Source: Bog-375 sp049587755 | GTDB taxonomy: Bacteria > Acidobacteriota > Terriglobia > Bryobacterales > Bryobacteraceae | Direction: 5' to 3' | NCBI GenBank assembly: GCA_049587755.1 | Contig: JBAVEN010000005.1 | Span: forward strand, 1 to 64,000 | DNA: 64,000 bases | In this document: in pieces, positions 33,682-42,507 of the stretch | How positions within the stretch are numbered: position 1 is the stretch's first letter | Layout of the letters: every line of letters starts with the position of its first letter | Position numbers and translations under genes: made by a program | The notes under the pieces: generated by a model | Databases searched by the model: none | What the model saw: the letters and a program-made list of their open reading frames with translations, nothing else | What the model was told of the DNA's origin: nothing

Positions 33682-34224
33682 CTACCTTTCCGGCCACTGA
33701 AGTACAACTCGAAACTGCATCCAATCGAAAGTTGGCACGTCATTCTTCAGATGGCGATGCATCCCAGTGATGGTCAGCGTCCCGTGCCCGCGCCCGAGGT
33801 TTTCGATCTGACCGAGCATTTTGGCGGCATCCGTGTAGGAGTTCAGTTCTTTCATGAGCTGACGCCAATCTGAGTCGTTCAGGACGAACGCGAAGTCACG
33901 CACTTTCTGAGGCGCATTTGCCCCCGGTTCGAAATGCCAACCCGCAATTTCGCGTGGGTTCGGCCCATGCATGGGCGGGGTAGCGACCGCTACGAAATCG
34001 TGCTCGTGTACAGTACAATTCTGCTGTACGGCAATCCACCAGCCGCCCCCATTGGCATCAGGTTCAGCAAAGAGACAGAACCACAGGTCCCCAGCTAATC
34101 TCCTACTGAAGTTCTGGCTGTGATCCACGCGCCCCGAGAAGCTCAAGGTCTCGGCTGAATCAGCGCTTGGGATCAGGACGATACAGGAAATCAGTCCGAG
34201 GAGCACCCGGCCGCGGCGACGCAT
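33682..34224 (-). CDS. Hypothetical secreted protein
   Basis: 180 residues. The N terminus (RRRGRVLLGLISCIVLIPSADSAE) is a signal peptide. The rest is beta-rich with many Trp, His and Asn residues, such as GDLWFCLFAEPDANGGGWWIAVQQNC and NLGRGHGTLTITGMHRHL. I recognise no family. It lies between uvrC (convergent) and a toxin-antitoxin pair, with no obvious operon partner. Confidence 0.6.
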   Translation of the reverse strand: MRRRGRVLLGLISCIVLIPSADSAETLSFSGRVDHSQNFSRRLAGDLWFCLFAEPDANGGGWWIAVQQNCTVHEHDFVAVATPPMHGPNPREIAGWHFEPGANAPQKVRDFAFVLNDSDWRQLMKELNSYTDAAKMLGQIENLGRGHGTLTITGMHRHLKNDVPTFDWMQFRVVLQWPER

Positions 34225-34321
34225 TTACCTTTAGTATAGGCGCCAGGTCTGCGTGAGCGCCCAGTGACCGAAAAACGCCCATATCGCGGATTTGGCCAGG
34301 CCGGTGGGCGCTGGCCTGTGA

Positions 34322-34714
34322 TCATCTGGCGAACAGCACGACGCGGGCCCGGTGGCCTTTGCACAGCTTTTCGTCGCAGGTATAGAGGACGGCGTTCATT
34401 GCTTCAGCCAAGGCGATGTATGCGGCATCATAGGCGGTGAAGTTGTGGCGCAGTTCCCAAATGCGGCCAATCAACGGCGTATGCGAATAGCGCTCCGCCG
34501 GCAGCGCCGCGAGTCCGGCGAGAAATTGGCGACTGCGATGTGCCGCTATTCGCCGGCCAGCCACCAGCCTTCGAATCGCACTCATCACTTCGATATCGAT
34601 CAAATGCGGAACAATGAAGGACTCATCGCGCCCGGATAGGTCGCTCTTGATGGAATCCGCCAGGGCGCCGTTCGTGAGGAGTTCCACGACCACGGAGGCG
34701 TCCAGGACAATCAT
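34322..34714 (-). CDS. vapC: VapC-type PIN-domain toxin
   Basis: 130 residues. PIN-domain acidic residues are visible: D5 in MIVLDASVVVELL, E41 in HLIDIEVMSAIRRLV, D93 in FTAYDAAYIALAEA and D111 in LYTCDEKLC. It is a metal-dependent RNase toxin by family. The ATG overlaps the antitoxin stop by 4 nt (ATGA). It is only distantly similar to the toxin at 15961-16380 and is not bordered by the same repeats. Confidence 0.93.
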   Translation of the reverse strand: MIVLDASVVVELLTNGALADSIKSDLSGRDESFIVPHLIDIEVMSAIRRLVAGRRIAAHRSRQFLAGLAALPAERYSHTPLIGRIWELRHNFTAYDAAYIALAEAMNAVLYTCDEKLCKGHRARVVLFAR

Positions 34715-34941
34715 CGCGAGTCCCGCAGCTCGCGGATCACCTGCGCGGGGCTCCGCTTGGCCCGGATAGGCGCCGCCTCTTGTGCGCGCTCCAGCCACTC
34801 CTGCATCGTTGGCCGCTCCGCCACACGTGCTAATTCCTTCTTGAGGAAATCGGACAGGCTCATGCTTTCGCGAGCCGCTCGCGACTTCAGCGTGCGATGT
34901 ACGTGCTCCGGGACGTCCCTCACCTGGATCATCTTCGACAT
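34711..34941 (-). CDS. vapB: VapB-type antitoxin (FitA-like)
   Basis: 76 residues. MSKMIQVRDVPEHVHRTLKSRAARESMSLSDFLKKELARVA is a ribbon-helix-helix domain of the FitA type; the basic tail (RAKRSPAQVIRELRDSR) should bind the toxin. A gggag ribosome-binding site lies upstream of the ATG at 34941, unlike the first pair. The near-palindrome catgtgcggcgcatg about 30 nt upstream may be its operator. Confidence 0.9.
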   Translation of the reverse strand: MSKMIQVRDVPEHVHRTLKSRAARESMSLSDFLKKELARVAERPTMQEWLERAQEAAPIRAKRSPAQVIRELRDSR

Positions 34942-35082
34942 GCTCCCAGCATACAATCATGCGCCGCACATGTCCATCCGGATCGCGTAGCCGCGCCGTT
35001 GAGGTGCCTGCACAAGGGGTGTTGCGAATGCGCCACGGACGATAGCTATTGGCAATTGCCCGTCGCAGCGCGCTGCTTCGCC

Positions 35083-36960
35083 TTACGGCTCAATCAGCAT
35101 CTGCACGCGGTTGCTGTCCTGGCCGCCGGCGGTCAGGTAGAGCTCGGAGGTGCCGGCGTTGGTGATGGAGGGGAGCTGCGCTTCCACCAGGTAGAAACCG
35201 ACATACCCCGGCGCCAGCGTGGCGCGGGTGACTTGGAGGGGCTCTCCATCGAGAAAGACTTTCACCGGCGCAACCACGGCCGGCGGATCGTCGAGCGGCG
35301 CCTGTATTCCGGCGGGCCAGTTGGGCTGAACTTTGCCCAAGCCGGTGGCAAGAATTCTCACGCGGCCGTTGGAATGGGCGGCATTGCGCGCATCGAGCGG
35401 CAGGTCGCTATCGGCATCGAACAAGGCGGGGGCGCCATCGCGCGAAACCAGGATCGCCGGCGAGACCGGTTGCACCGGCAGTGGAATGGTGAAATTCGCG
35501 TTGGCGGTGTAAAGCGTGAGCCCCACGCTGGGACCGACGGCTTCGAACGGAACCTGCACCTGCGATTCGCCCTCCGCCGCGGCTAGCACGGGGAAATCCA
35601 GGTTGGCTCCGGTGACGCGGCTCACCTGCGCTCCCACCACGCTCAGCAGCGAACCGGGCGCCGCAGGCCGGGTGCTGAAATCGGCCGTGTTGACGATGCG
35701 CGGCAGGCGGGCGCGGTGGGGCGCCGCAGTGGCATACACGCCGTAGCCATCGAACGCGGCGTAGAGTTGGACGCCCGCGGGATCGAGGCGCACATCATAA
35801 GCCGGCGCCGCCGGCAGCCGTGCCGACAGGTTGACCCAGTTGACCGGATTGGAACTGGCGTTCTCCAGGTCCGCCACGCCGTAGAACACGCCGCCATCGG
35901 TGGCCACATAAACCGCTCCCGCGGCGCGGTCCGCGGTAATTCCGTGCGCCGGCCGGTCGGGCAGGTTGAAATCGAGCGTATCCCAGAAGCCGCCGCTGTT
36001 GGTGGTGCGCAGCACATGAGGCCCGGCGCCGGAAAGCGCCGCCAGGGCCACGCGCGGCTCGACGGGATCCGCGAAGATGCGCTCGACACGGCCGCCGCCG
36101 GTTGCCCACGGCAGGGCAGGAAACGTGCGGCCGCCATCGACGGAAACCCAGACGCGGCCATCCGCCGACCCCGCGTAAACCGTGTCGCCCGACTGGCCCA
36201 CGGCGGTAATTTCGGTTTGCAGCCGGCGCGAGTACAACCCTTCCAGGGCGGCATCGGGCAAGCCGGCATCCACCTGTTGCCACAGGGAGCCGCTGGGCGG
36301 CAATTCCAGCGTGCCCAGGTTCTCCACGTCGACAATGGTTCCCGATGTTCCGGTGACGGTGGAGAGAATCCGGCGCACAGGAAGGTTGGGCAACCCCTGA
36401 TTCAGCGCGGACCAGGAAAGGCCGCCATCGAGCGAACGCCACACGCCATAATCGTTGGCTGCCACGAGTTGGTCGGCGTCTACAGGAGAAACCGCCACGC
36501 TGTTCACGCCATCCCCGATGACCGAGCGGGACTTGAAGGCGGTCAGGTTGTTCCACGAGTGGCCGCCGTCGTCGGAACGATAGAGCTGCCGGCCCAATCC
36601 GAAGATCACATCGGGATTGGAAGACGAAGCAATAATTCGCGCGAAAGTTTCCGGCAGGCGGGCGGCGGTGGCGGGCCGGGTGGGCGGAGGCTGAGGCGCG
36701 TCCGCCACGGGGGTCCAGGTTTCATAATCGGCGGTCTCGAACACCACGCCGGATGCGGTTCGCGCGAATAGTACTCCCCCGCCGGAATCGAACCAGACCT
36801 GCTCGACCGGGCCGGTAGCCGGGCCGGCCAGTTGCAGATCGACCGAAGCGGTCCCGACCTTCCGCCATGCAGGGGCCGTCTCGGAAAACGCCGCCGTGCC
36901 AGCCAGAAACAACACGGCAGCGAAACATATGGAAACGCGGAGTGTTCCTTTATGACACAC
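35083..36960 (-). CDS. Secreted beta-propeller (BNR-like) protein with Solibacter-type C-terminal domain
   Basis: 625 residues. A signal peptide (VSICFAAVLFLAGTAAFS) is followed by BNR/sialidase-like propeller blades with Asp-box motifs: YRSDDGGHSWNNL, WRSLDGGLSWSAL, WVSVDGGRTFPAL and RTTNSGGFWDTL. From about residue 410 the protein is the domain found repeatedly at the C termini of Solibacter secreted proteins: IVNTADFSTRPAAPGSLLSVVGAQ, GLGKVQPNWPAGI, and LPSITNAGTSELYLTAGGQDSN. Sialidase activity is not implied; Asp boxes are structural. It is probably extracellular or surface-bound. It has no operon partner. Confidence 0.85.
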   Translation of the reverse strand: MCHKGTLRVSICFAAVLFLAGTAAFSETAPAWRKVGTASVDLQLAGPATGPVEQVWFDSGGGVLFARTASGVVFETADYETWTPVADAPQPPPTRPATAARLPETFARIIASSSNPDVIFGLGRQLYRSDDGGHSWNNLTAFKSRSVIGDGVNSVAVSPVDADQLVAANDYGVWRSLDGGLSWSALNQGLPNLPVRRILSTVTGTSGTIVDVENLGTLELPPSGSLWQQVDAGLPDAALEGLYSRRLQTEITAVGQSGDTVYAGSADGRVWVSVDGGRTFPALPWATGGGRVERIFADPVEPRVALAALSGAGPHVLRTTNSGGFWDTLDFNLPDRPAHGITADRAAGAVYVATDGGVFYGVADLENASSNPVNWVNLSARLPAAPAYDVRLDPAGVQLYAAFDGYGVYATAAPHRARLPRIVNTADFSTRPAAPGSLLSVVGAQVSRVTGANLDFPVLAAAEGESQVQVPFEAVGPSVGLTLYTANANFTIPLPVQPVSPAILVSRDGAPALFDADSDLPLDARNAAHSNGRVRILATGLGKVQPNWPAGIQAPLDDPPAVVAPVKVFLDGEPLQVTRATLAPGYVGFYLVEAQLPSITNAGTSELYLTAGGQDSNRVQMLIEP

Positions 36961-37138
36961 GGGCGATCCTATTTTAGCTCAAGTCCGGATTGGGGCATAG
37001 TCAACAAATGGCTGATATCACTCGATTTGTGAAGGGAACTCCCTTGCGGCACTATATGTGCATTGCAAGTTTGGTGCTAGACTTGAGGAGACATAGCAAG
37101 GGGGGCCGATTTCAAGTAATCGTGTCCCGAAATCTGAT

Positions 37139-37948
37139 ATGGTGCGGCGCTTGACGTACATGCGGTATCGGTCTACGCTGCTGCTGGCGGCTACTGTCGC
37201 GGTGTCCTTGGCCACGCTCCATGCCCAGGACCAAGATGCAGCCACCGTACTGGTACAGGTGAATCAGGTCTCCGTGCTGGACAACGCCGGATATATGAAG
37301 CCGCTTTCGGTCGGCGACCGGCTGCACCTGCACGAAACGATTGTTACCGGCCCGAGCGGCTACGCCCGATTCCAACTGACCGACGGCAGCATCTTCGAAG
37401 TGTATTCCAATTCGAAGGTCGTGTTCCGCGAGACGCCCGGCATCACCGACCTGCTGGACCTGTTCATCGGGCGGGTGAAAGTCTTCATCGAACATTCCAA
37501 GGGTCCGAATCCGAAGGACGTCAAGACGCCCACGGCGGTAATTTCAGTGCGCGGCACGGTGTTTGACGTGGAAGTGCAGGATGAAGACGGAACCACGTTC
37601 GTAACCCTGGATGACGGACTGGTGGACGTCCGCAACCTGACCGCGCCGGGCCCCTCGGTGCTGCTCAAGCCGGGGGATTCGATTCTGATTGAACCGAACA
37701 AACCGCTGATCCCGCAACAGATCAACCAGCACGCCGCGCTGCGCCTGGTTTTGAAAGCTGCGGAGCAGGCGGTGTACCAGGTGTTACTGGGCGGGCACGG
37801 TGGCGTCGGCATCGGTTCCGCGGCCGGCGGCGTCAGCGGGCAAGGCGACAAAGGCAAGCCAGGCGGCACCACGGGAACGGGCACCGGCACCACCGGGACC
37901 GGCACTACCGGCGCGCCCGCGCCGCCGCCTCCACCACCCGGCCACTAA
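37139..37948 (+). CDS. Secreted FecR-domain protein
   Basis: 269 residues (a start at MRYRS, 37160, is also possible). Signal peptide around YRSTLLLAATVAVSLATLHAQ. The FecR domain (about 40-165) shows VGDRLHLHETIVTGPSGYARFQLTDGSIFEVYSNSKVVF and VKTPTAVISVRGTVFDVEV. A Gly/Thr-rich linker and a proline-rich end (APPPPPPPGH) follow. There is no adjacent ECF sigma factor and no cytoplasmic anti-sigma part, so it is a FecR-fold periplasmic or surface protein and not a classical FecR regulator. Confidence 0.85.
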   Translation: MVRRLTYMRYRSTLLLAATVAVSLATLHAQDQDAATVLVQVNQVSVLDNAGYMKPLSVGDRLHLHETIVTGPSGYARFQLTDGSIFEVYSNSKVVFRETPGITDLLDLFIGRVKVFIEHSKGPNPKDVKTPTAVISVRGTVFDVEVQDEDGTTFVTLDDGLVDVRNLTAPGPSVLLKPGDSILIEPNKPLIPQQINQHAALRLVLKAAEQAVYQVLLGGHGGVGIGSAAGGVSGQGDKGKPGGTTGTGTGTTGTGTTGAPAPPPPPPGH

Positions 37949-37995
37949 ACTCGCTTGCCGCCGAACCCTCTTGCGGTTTTCGCGGCGCGCTGCGC

Positions 37996-38397
37996 TCAGC
38001 GGATCACCGCTGCCGTGGATGTGCATTGCATGGTCAGGCTGGCGGGCAAGGCCCAGGCGACCAAAGGCGTGGCCGTATAGCTCACGTTCACCGAAACCGT
38101 GCTGCCCGGGTTTTCGTCGGGGCTCCAGGTGGTGACGACGATGATGCTGGTTGAATTGAGGCCGGCCGCCTGGGTGCGCACGTAGTTCTGCACGGTCGTT
38201 TGAGTAGCGGGCTGGCTGCTGAGGTTGCCGTGCACCGAAGCCCAGCGCACCCCCTGCTGCGCCATGAAGGACACCGAATTGTAAGCGAAGACCAGGTAAC
38301 CGGTGGCCAACACGCCCAGCAGCAGAACGAAAAAAGGCACCGAGACAAGCGACGCCTCCACCAATACGCTGCCGTGTTCGCTTCGCCCGCGCCGCAT
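37996..38397 (-). CDS. TadE-like pseudopilin protein (second of pair)
   Basis: 133 residues. The N terminus RRGRSEHGSVLVEASLVSVPFFVLLLGVLATGYLVF is the TadE signature: a short basic leader, G-S-x-x-VE, then a membrane helix. The rest is a small periplasmic beta domain. It starts 1 nt after the stop of the preceding TadE-like gene, so the two are cotranscribed. Confidence 0.85.
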   Translation of the reverse strand: MRRGRSEHGSVLVEASLVSVPFFVLLLGVLATGYLVFAYNSVSFMAQQGVRWASVHGNLSSQPATQTTVQNYVRTQAAGLNSTSIIVVTTWSPDENPGSTVSVNVSYTATPLVAWALPASLTMQCTSTAAVIR

Positions 38398-38398
38398 G

Positions 38399-38815
38399 TC
38401 ATTGCACCCGGACCACGCCGCTGACCGAGAGCGTGAGACTGTCCGGTATGCCCGGCCAGGCAACCACGGTATTGAAGGGCAACGTGGTGGTGACCTGGGT
38501 GTAGGTCATTTTTCCGGAGCAGGAGTTGGTGCAGGGCACTTGTGCGCCCCCGGCCGAACAAGCGCAGTACCGGGCCGCAACGACTTTCAAGCCGGCGATG
38601 GCAGCGTCGGCGGCAACGGCGCCGGCGATTCCGTTAGTGGCGCTGGGATTCTGGGCCGCATATTGCAAACCGACCCGGTTAGCGCCATTGATCGCCATGG
38701 CGGTCGCGAACACGCGGGCGAAATCGACTCCCGCCAGGCAGATCAGCAGAAACAGCGGAACCACCAGAGCGAATTCCACAAGCACCGTCCCCGCGCGTCT
38801 CCGGCTGGCGTGCAT
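38399..38815 (-). CDS. TadE-like pseudopilin protein (first of pair)
   Basis: 138 residues. RRRAGTVLVEFALVVPLFLLICLAGVDFAR is the TadE leader and helix, with the glutamate after the cleavage point conserved. A cysteine-rich stretch, RYCACSAGGAQVPCTNSCSG, may form disulfides in the exported domain. It begins 6 nt after the TadG-like gene's stop. No Tad secretion ATPase, CpaB/CpaC or Flp pilin gene is nearby. Confidence 0.87.
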   Translation of the reverse strand: MHASRRRAGTVLVEFALVVPLFLLICLAGVDFARVFATAMAINGANRVGLQYAAQNPSATNGIAGAVAADAAIAGLKVVAARYCACSAGGAQVPCTNSCSGKMTYTQVTTTLPFNTVVAWPGIPDSLTLSVSGVVRVQ

Positions 38816-38821
38816 GTGGCC

Positions 38822-40123
38822 TCACTCCGCCAGCACGGGCGTGCCCCTGATCGGCGAGCCGCCCGGCAGCGACGAATAATTGCTGTACACGGTCGAGTTG
38901 CCGTTGATGGTCACGGTATCGGCCACCAGGATCATGTAGCCGCTCGACGTATTGCTGCCGCTGAACAGCAGTGGTGAATGCAACAGGTAAATGGCGCCGG
39001 TCAAGTTCGTAGCGGCCCCGCCGTTGATCTGATTGCTGCTGGCGCTGGTAATCGAGCGGTCTTGAAAGATCAGGATGCCGGCCAGCGAGCCGCCGGTGGG
39101 CGCGCTCAGCGTGACGTTGGCCTGGCCGCTGATGGTGAAGGGCGAGAACGCCGAAGCGCATCCGGAGACCCCGCTGTTGACCCCCGAGGTGTTGTAGATG
39201 GTGACGCCGCTGCCGCTGATCACCGCCTGGCTGTTGACGGTGAATCCCCCGCCCGCCATGATGTAGATGCCCGACATGTTGAACGTGGCTCCGCCGGTGT
39301 TCCCCACCGTCAGACCGCCGCAGTACACGCCCGATGGGATGGCGTTGTTTGGCGGCTTCTTGTTCATGTCGTAGGAAGTATTGGATGCGCCGCGCTCGAT
39401 CATGCCGGTCGCCGACGGCGCCTGGACAGACGACAGCGGATCGGAGAGAGACGAAATCGTGCTCGGCGTGACCGTCTGGTTGCCCGGATCGGTCAGAATC
39501 TTGGTTTGCCCGGTGAGGTCCAGCCCTCCCGCTAATCCGACGCCCGCGCCATTCTCCATGTACAGAATCGCGCTTCCCTCCATGTGCAGCGCGGTGGCGC
39601 TCGACGAAGCCACCTGCAGGCCGCAGGTGAAGTAATCCGCGTTGCCGCCATCGATTTGAAAGGCCCGCGATGCTGAAGGGTTCAACGCGTACACGCACGG
39701 AGGAGTGGCGGCCGCACCCAGCGTCTCCTCCGCCCGCGCCGCAACCGTAGCTTGACTTTGCTGCACCACCGACAGGAAAAATGTGGGCACGGTCTGCTGC
39801 ACGATCACTTCTACGGCCGAGGAGTTGCCCGCCAGCGACCCGTAAAGCGGCGGGTGGTTGACGGTGACGGTGGTATTGGAGACGCCATTGGTGAACCCAT
39901 TGAGCGCGGCGTCGGCCTGCGCCGCGCTGGTAATGGCTCCGTCGTTCGCGCCTTGCTGGAGTTGGAACATGCCGCCGGCGGCGGCAGCGTCAGCCGCCGT
40001 CTGCGCGCGCAGCCGCTGCCATTGCAGGTAGCCCACGTCCGCGGCCAGCCCGACAAACTCGATCAGCACGGCAGCGCAGATCGCGGTGGTCACAAAGACG
40101 TAGCCGCGCGTTCCTTTCGCCAT
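38822..40123 (-). CDS. TadG-like protein with Gly/Ser/Thr-rich beta domain
   Basis: 433 residues. The N terminus MAKGTRGYVFVTTAICAAVLIEFVGLAADVGYLQW has the TadG-type helix followed by LRAQTAADAAAAGGMFQL, typical of putative pilus-assembly TadG-like proteins. The remaining 350 residues are rich in Gly, Ser, Thr and Asn and look like a parallel beta-solenoid (TFNMSGIYIMAGGGFTVNSQAVISGSGVTIYN). The von Willebrand factor domain of true TadG is not seen. gtgaggaag precedes the ATG at 40123; the frame is open to 40210. It heads a three-gene operon with two TadE-like proteins. Confidence 0.75.
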   Translation of the reverse strand: MAKGTRGYVFVTTAICAAVLIEFVGLAADVGYLQWQRLRAQTAADAAAAGGMFQLQQGANDGAITSAAQADAALNGFTNGVSNTTVTVNHPPLYGSLAGNSSAVEVIVQQTVPTFFLSVVQQSQATVAARAEETLGAAATPPCVYALNPSASRAFQIDGGNADYFTCGLQVASSSATALHMEGSAILYMENGAGVGLAGGLDLTGQTKILTDPGNQTVTPSTISSLSDPLSSVQAPSATGMIERGASNTSYDMNKKPPNNAIPSGVYCGGLTVGNTGGATFNMSGIYIMAGGGFTVNSQAVISGSGVTIYNTSGVNSGVSGCASAFSPFTISGQANVTLSAPTGGSLAGILIFQDRSITSASSNQINGGAATNLTGAIYLLHSPLLFSGSNTSSGYMILVADTVTINGNSTVYSNYSSLPGGSPIRGTPVLAE

Positions 40124-40240
40124 CTTCCTCACAGTCTCTGGTTCCAGTGTCGGGCCGGCTGCCCACCGGGGACAATCGGTGCTTCGGCTGAATTGCGGAC
40201 CGCATCTCACTGAGTGGGGCGTGGCGAAACAGCTTGCCGC

Positions 40241-40267
40241 GACCGCTCCCTCACGGCCGCGGCTCCG
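40241..40267 (+). repeat. Dispersed CCGCTCCC...GCGGCTCCG repeat, intergenic copy
   Basis: gaccgctccctcacggccg followed by cggctccg, a copy of the family also at 3351-3376 and 59835-59858. Upstream, tcggctgaattgc at 40184-40196 recurs at 59801-59813, so the element is longer than its core. Confidence 0.7.
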
Positions 40268-40275
40268 GATGGCCC

Positions 40276-41709
40276 CTAATTCGCCGCGGTGCCGGTAAGC
40301 GCTTTCAGGTACCGGTAGTAGAAATCCACACCGTCGTAATAGGAACTCACGCGCAGGCGCTCATCCTTGCCGTGAGCGCGCACGTCGCCGCGGTCGACGG
40401 CCAGCGCGGAAAAGCCGAAGCTCGGGATGCCGGCTGCATTGGTGTACTTACTGTCGGAAGCGCCGGTTTCCATGGTGGGAACCACCGGCGCGCCCGGCCA
40501 GAATTGCGCCGCCAGCCGTTCGAGCGGAGCCAGCACATCGGAGCGGAGAGCCACCGGCGCCAATGGCTTGTCGAGCGGGGCGCGGTCGGTGATTTCGCCG
40601 GTGAGGTCGCTGATATGCCGCACCGAAACCGCCGGGTCGGCGAGGATGCGCACCAGGCGAAGCCGCACCTCCTCGGCCGAGTGGCCGGGAAGAATGCGGC
40701 AATTCACGATTGCCTGCGCGCTCTGCGGCAGCGCGTTGTTGGCGTGACCGGCCTCCAGGCGCGTGGCCACGCAAGTGGTTCGCACCAGGGCGTTGAACTG
40801 GGCCACGCGGCCGAGCCGCGCGATGGCTGCCGGGTTCGGAGGCTGCGCCAGCATGCCGCGAATGTCGGCCGCGGTCTGCGCGGATTCCACCTGCGCCAGG
40901 CGCTCGAAATAGGCGCGTGTCACGGCGTTGAGCTCGAACGGAAACACCGCGTGTTCGAGGCGCGCCAGGGCATCGGCAACGTGGTAGATGGCGTTATCGG
41001 GCACCGGCAGCGAACTGTGCCCGCCGGGGTTGGTGGCCTTCAGCTCGAAATCCGCGTAGAGCTTCTCGGTGGACGCCACCTCGACGTCGAGCGGCCGGCC
41101 GCTCTCGGTGGTGACACCGCCCGAATCCGGGTTGAGCGCAAAATCGGCGTCCACCAGGCCGCGATGCTGCTTCAGCAGCCAGTTCACGCCGTTGGAAGTA
41201 CCGCCCTCCTCATCGGCGGTCAACGCGAGGATGATGTCGCGGCCGGGACGGTATCCTTCGCGCGCGAACCGCATCAGCGTGGTCACCATGATGGCGTCGG
41301 CGCCCTTCATGTCCTGGGTACCGCGGCCGTAGAAGTACCCGCCTTGCTCCACCAGGTGGAATGGATCGGTGGTCCAATCGGCGCGGCGCGCCTCCACCAC
41401 ATCCAGATGCCCGATGATGAGGATCGGCTTTTCGCCGCTCGAGCGGACGGCGCGGAGCCGCGCCACCAGGTTTCCTTTGCGCGCGTTCGGTCCCAGCACG
41501 GTCACGTCCGCGGGAGGGAAGCCAGCCTTCAGCAGACGCGCGCGCATGGCTTCGGCGGCCACGGTGGTGCTCCCCGAAGAATCGGTGGTGTTGATCTCGA
41601 TCAGCTCCTGGAGGATCTCACGCGACAGTCTGCGAGTGGGTTCGTCAAGCGAAGCTGCCCAGGCGGGCGCCAGCAGCAGCGCGGCAATCAAGAATCGTAC
41701 AGTCTTCAT
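40276..41709 (-). CDS. Secreted M20-family metallopeptidase
   Basis: 477 residues with signal peptide MKTVRFLIAALLLAPAWA. The co-catalytic zinc site of M20 enzymes is complete: HLDVV (metal His plus the Asp), GRGTQDMKG (bridging Asp), ADEEGG (catalytic and metal Glu), the Asp of NPDSGG and a late His in RAHGKDERL. A dimerisation domain with NPGGHSSLP lies in the middle. Likely a carboxypeptidase or aminoacylase acting in the periplasm; the substrate is unknown. The frame stays open to 41886 but the signal peptide fixes the start near 41709. Confidence 0.93.
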   Translation of the reverse strand: MKTVRFLIAALLLAPAWAASLDEPTRRLSREILQELIEINTTDSSGSTTVAAEAMRARLLKAGFPPADVTVLGPNARKGNLVARLRAVRSSGEKPILIIGHLDVVEARRADWTTDPFHLVEQGGYFYGRGTQDMKGADAIMVTTLMRFAREGYRPGRDIILALTADEEGGTSNGVNWLLKQHRGLVDADFALNPDSGGVTTESGRPLDVEVASTEKLYADFELKATNPGGHSSLPVPDNAIYHVADALARLEHAVFPFELNAVTRAYFERLAQVESAQTAADIRGMLAQPPNPAAIARLGRVAQFNALVRTTCVATRLEAGHANNALPQSAQAIVNCRILPGHSAEEVRLRLVRILADPAVSVRHISDLTGEITDRAPLDKPLAPVALRSDVLAPLERLAAQFWPGAPVVPTMETGASDSKYTNAAGIPSFGFSALAVDRGDVRAHGKDERLRVSSYYDGVDFYYRYLKALTGTAAN

Positions 41710-41892
41710 AGTGATGGAAGTTACGATTCTAGCGTACCCGCCCGCATCGCGCGGCCAGGGGGCGCAGCGGCGGACCTTGTGGTTTGGCGATTCGCAACGC
41801 GACCTAAGTCGCGGCTGACTCCAATTATGCAGATTATGCAAAGACTCGATTCGCGCGTCTACAGCACTTAAACCGTGCTCAAACACACAGTC

Positions 41893-42262
41893 GGATCAGG
41901 GGCTGCCGGACTATAAGCCGGTTTCTGTACCTGTTAAGGCGACAGTCATTCCTCTGGGCCAGCCATTACTGACTGGCTCAAGCGACCTACCCGGGAGTCA
42001 AGCGGGACGAGCCATCCCTTCTCCCCTATTTGGTCTTGCTCCGCGTGGGGTTTACCCTGCCGGCGGGATTGCTCCAGCCGCGGTGCGCTCTTACCGCACC
42101 ATTTCACCCTTACCGTCCGTCGCCGGAAGGCGGTATATTTTCTGTGGCACTTTCCGTATCCCGGTAGGGATCCCGGCCGTTAGCCGGCACGCCGCTCTAT
42201 GGAGACCGGACTTTCCTCCTCCGTTGCCGGAGGCGACTGTCCATCCGGCAGCTCCCGCACCC
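41893..42262 (-). ncRNA. rnpB: RNase P RNA (bacterial type A)
   Basis: The minus strand has all conserved RNase P RNA landmarks. Near the 5' end, GAGGAAAGTCCGG follows gacagtcgcc. Further on come GTAAGGGTGAAATGGTGCGG and TAAGAGCGCACCGC, GGCAGGGTAAACCCC, GGGTAGGTCGCTTGAG, and at the 3' end ACAGAAACCGGCTTATAG. The ends pair (gctgccgg near 42250 with ccggcagc near 41903) to make P1. It processes tRNA 5' ends. The exact ends are estimated from P1 and the promoter position. Confidence 0.96.
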
Positions 42263-42263
42263 G

Positions 42264-42292
42264 ATTATCTCACGGCTCGAGATGCAAAGTAA
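42264..42292 (-). promoter_or_regulatory. Putative sigma-70 promoter of rnpB
   Basis: On the minus strand, GATAAT (42269-42264) is a near-consensus -10 box and TTACTT (42292-42287) a weak -35 box, with a 17-nt spacer. Transcription would start near 42258, agreeing with the 5' end of RNase P RNA deduced from structure. Confidence 0.55.
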
Positions 42293-42507
42293 CTCGACGG
42301 AGTTGTTGCGAATCCGCCGTGTTTCCGGTGTAAAATAAATCGTTATTCGCGTGGGTCTTGGGAACGAGCCAAGTCGCGAAGCAATCGTCTGCACTCTCGG
42401 ACACTGCGAGGAAAGTCGTGGCTCGCTCCTCGTTGGAGGAAAGTAGAAGGGCTTCGATACTCAGTTCACTTGCGCAGCCGGTATCTGTTGAGGAGATCAA
42501 GAAGACA

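Noticed and set aside
37139..37948. FecR regulator working with an ECF sigma factor
   Set aside because: The protein has a signal peptide and no cytoplasmic anti-sigma domain, and no sigma gene is adjacent.
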